Below are positions 6,828 to 7,607 of a DNA stretch of 7,607 nt, in pieces (position 1 is the stretch's first letter; each line of letters starts with the position of its first letter). The translations under genes and the position numbers were made by a program. Source of the stretch: Nitrosomonadales bacterium (GTDB taxonomy: Bacteria; Pseudomonadota; Gammaproteobacteria; Burkholderiales; SG8-41); assembly GCA_009885185.1 (NCBI GenBank), contig VFLF01000377.1, positions 1 to 7,607 of the forward strand. Direction: 5' to 3'. A model generated the notes under the pieces. The model did not search any database. It was given only the letters and a program-made list of their open reading frames with translations, and had not been told where the DNA came from.

Positions 6828-7100
6828 TCACAGCTTCAGCGCCTGCAACTGCCCGAATATTTCGCGGCTGAACGTGCGCAGCCGCTGCTTTTCCATCAAA
6901 GAGTATTCGGGAGATGCCAGCGCCTGCAGGATTGTGTGCCGTTTGGTATTGAGTTTGCGGATGTCCTCGCCAAAGGTTAGTGGGTTGTGCCGGTACAAGG
7001 TCACCCTGCCGCTCAGCCTGGATTCGCAGAGCTTGTAGGCTTGCGTTTCCATGAACGGCTTGCCTTCCGCCGTTTTGATTTCGCCGAAGTGCTCGTTGAA
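6828..7100 (-). pseudogene. traL: C-terminal part of traL, cut off by an in-frame TGA
   Basis: Reading on in the same frame past the TGA at 7101-7103 gives about 90 more residues, ending at a TGA at 6828-6830. Recognisable TraL features follow in order: FNEHFGEIKTAEGKPF straight after the stop (RP4-type TraL has a similar WLNPYWGPIEHEGKSF segment as I recall it), a middle LTFGEDIRKL (like the family's YGRDFSDML), and an end RLRTFSREIFGQLQ that matches the family's C-terminus. The frame is intact throughout, so the only visible lesion is the nonsense codon. An internal ATG at 7050-7052 could restart translation, but it has no good Shine-Dalgarno and would drop the segment just after the stop. 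The end position fits the family's usual total of about 240 residues. Confidence 0.75.
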
Positions 7101-7556
7101 TCATAGAACAATCCGCGTGCCAGTGACCTTCTGCGCGATGGCATAGAAACCGTTGGCCGTGTCCGCCAGCATGTCGCCACCGCCCACAATGGTATGAACG
7201 TAGGTGGTCTTGCTGGCGTCCCGCATCATCGCGAACACCTCATTCTCGACCATATAGGCCAACAGGTTCGCAAACGTATTGGCGCCGGTATCCACCACGA
7301 AATTGCCCTCTTCCGTCAGCAGCACCTCCATCAGTGCGTCGAAGCGCTTGGGATTGATGACCCGGGACTGATCGGCCAGCGGAATATGGCGGACGGCCAG
7401 TGCGGCATAATGGGCGAAGGTCGTGTTTTCCTGATCGGTGTCAAAACAGCGCACCGCACCTGTTTCATTCTTGACGTGCTGCGCCAGCAAAGTGCTGACA
7501 AACGACTTGCCGATGCCGCCCTTGGCTTGTAGTACAAAGTGAACCGTGTTCTGCAT
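7101..7556 (-). CDS. traL: TraL-type conjugation ATPase (ParA/MinD-like), truncated by premature stop
   Basis: This 151-residue product is the N-terminal two thirds of the IncP-type TraL family: cytoplasmic P-loop ATPases of the MinD/ParA/CobQ fold encoded beside the relaxosome genes, with an accessory role in conjugative transfer. It has the deviant Walker A KGGIGKS (12-18) in VLQAKGGIGKSFVSTLLAQ, then CFDTDQENTTFAHY (37-50), RFDALMEVLL (71-80), the Walker B-like NFVVDTGANTF (85-95) and HTIVGGGDMLADT (121-133). The ATG at 7554-7556 has GAGGA four bases upstream and starts 7 bp after the stop of the preceding gene, as expected in a tra operon. The ORF ends at TGA 7101-7103 (codon 152), where RP4-type TraL has Trp. 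Base composition is less GC-rich than the catabolic genes, which fits acquisition by transfer. Confidence 0.85.
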   Translation of the reverse strand: MQNTVHFVLQAKGGIGKSFVSTLLAQHVKNETGAVRCFDTDQENTTFAHYAALAVRHIPLADQSRVINPKRFDALMEVLLTEEGNFVVDTGANTFANLLAYMVENEVFAMMRDASKTTYVHTIVGGGDMLADTANGFYAIAQKVTGTRIVL

Positions 7557-7563
7557 AAAATCC

Positions 7564-7607
7564 TCATTTCAAAAGTTCTGGCGGAAGCCCGCCCGCGTTA
7601 AATTCAA
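7564..7607 (-). CDS. C-terminal end of the gene upstream of traL (possible traK)
   Basis: In the - strand frame that enters from the right edge, the codons give EFNAGGLPPELLK and then TGA at 7564-7566. The stop is 7 bp before the traL ATG and just overlaps the region of its ribosome site, so the two genes are probably co-transcribed. In RP4-type plasmids traK, the oriT-binding relaxosome protein, precedes traL and ends in a short Phe-Asn-Pro-rich tail followed by acidic and leucine residues. The tail here is broadly similar. Only 13 full codons are present, so the identity rests mainly on gene order. Confidence 0.45.
   Translation of the reverse strand, partial: EFNAGGLPPELLK

Noticed and set aside
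6721..6828. 35-residue ORF whose ATG overlaps the final traL TGA (TGATG), in the place of traM
   Set aside because: The start-stop overlap is tempting, but the product does not resemble TraM and is far too short. It is more likely random sequence past the broken end of the module.
7101..7103. TGA read as an amino acid (altered genetic code or selenocysteine)
   Set aside because: No other gene in the window has an in-frame TGA, Trp is encoded by TGG, and two neighbouring frames end in TGA. The expected residue is Trp, not Sec.

Overview
The window is GC-rich and has the compact, strand-switching layout of a proteobacterial chromosome. The IncP-type conjugation gene at the right end also suggests a proteobacterium (beta or gamma), but the sequence does not fix the taxon more closely.

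Left part (1-5436): an accessory catabolic neighbourhood. It opens with the C-terminal 157 residues of an FAD-dependent oxidoreductase of the fumarate reductase / tricarballylate dehydrogenase type (+ strand). A convergent two-gene operon on the - strand follows, transcribed as a luciferase-like flavin monooxygenase (1764-2816) and then, 4 nt later, a class III (CaiB/BaiF) CoA-transferase (569-1759). Divergent from that operon, across a 178-bp control region, is a + strand pair: an Ldh2-type malate/L-lactate dehydrogenase family protein (2995-3999) and an MmgE/PrpD-family protein (4027-5436). The families present (flavin oxidation, CoA activation, 2-hydroxyacid oxidation, dehydration or decarboxylation of a di- or tricarboxylate) suggest breakdown of one small carboxylic acid. 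The substrate cannot be read from the sequence. The Ldh2-like protein lacks both histidines normally conserved in its family, and the PrpD-like protein has a Gln where a family His is expected, so the chemistry may not be the textbook one.

Middle (5441-6220): a - strand gene for a probable outer-membrane or periplasmic lipoprotein made of ankyrin repeats. It lies tail-to-tail with the PrpD-like gene, only 4 bp apart. It has a clear Shine-Dalgarno, a plausible -10 box and two small palindromes upstream.

Right part (6263-7607): about 560 bp with no convincing gene, then a remnant of a conjugation module on the - strand. This holds the last residues of an upstream gene (position and sequence suggest traK) and a traL-type ATPase gene. 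The traL reading frame is full length (about 242 codons) except for one in-frame TGA at codon 152, where RP4-type TraL has a tryptophan. No traM follows, so the module breaks off near 6828, which is probably the edge of a decayed integrated element.

The best candidates for something new are the divergent catabolic cluster with its atypical active sites, and the traL gene interrupted by a single nonsense codon.
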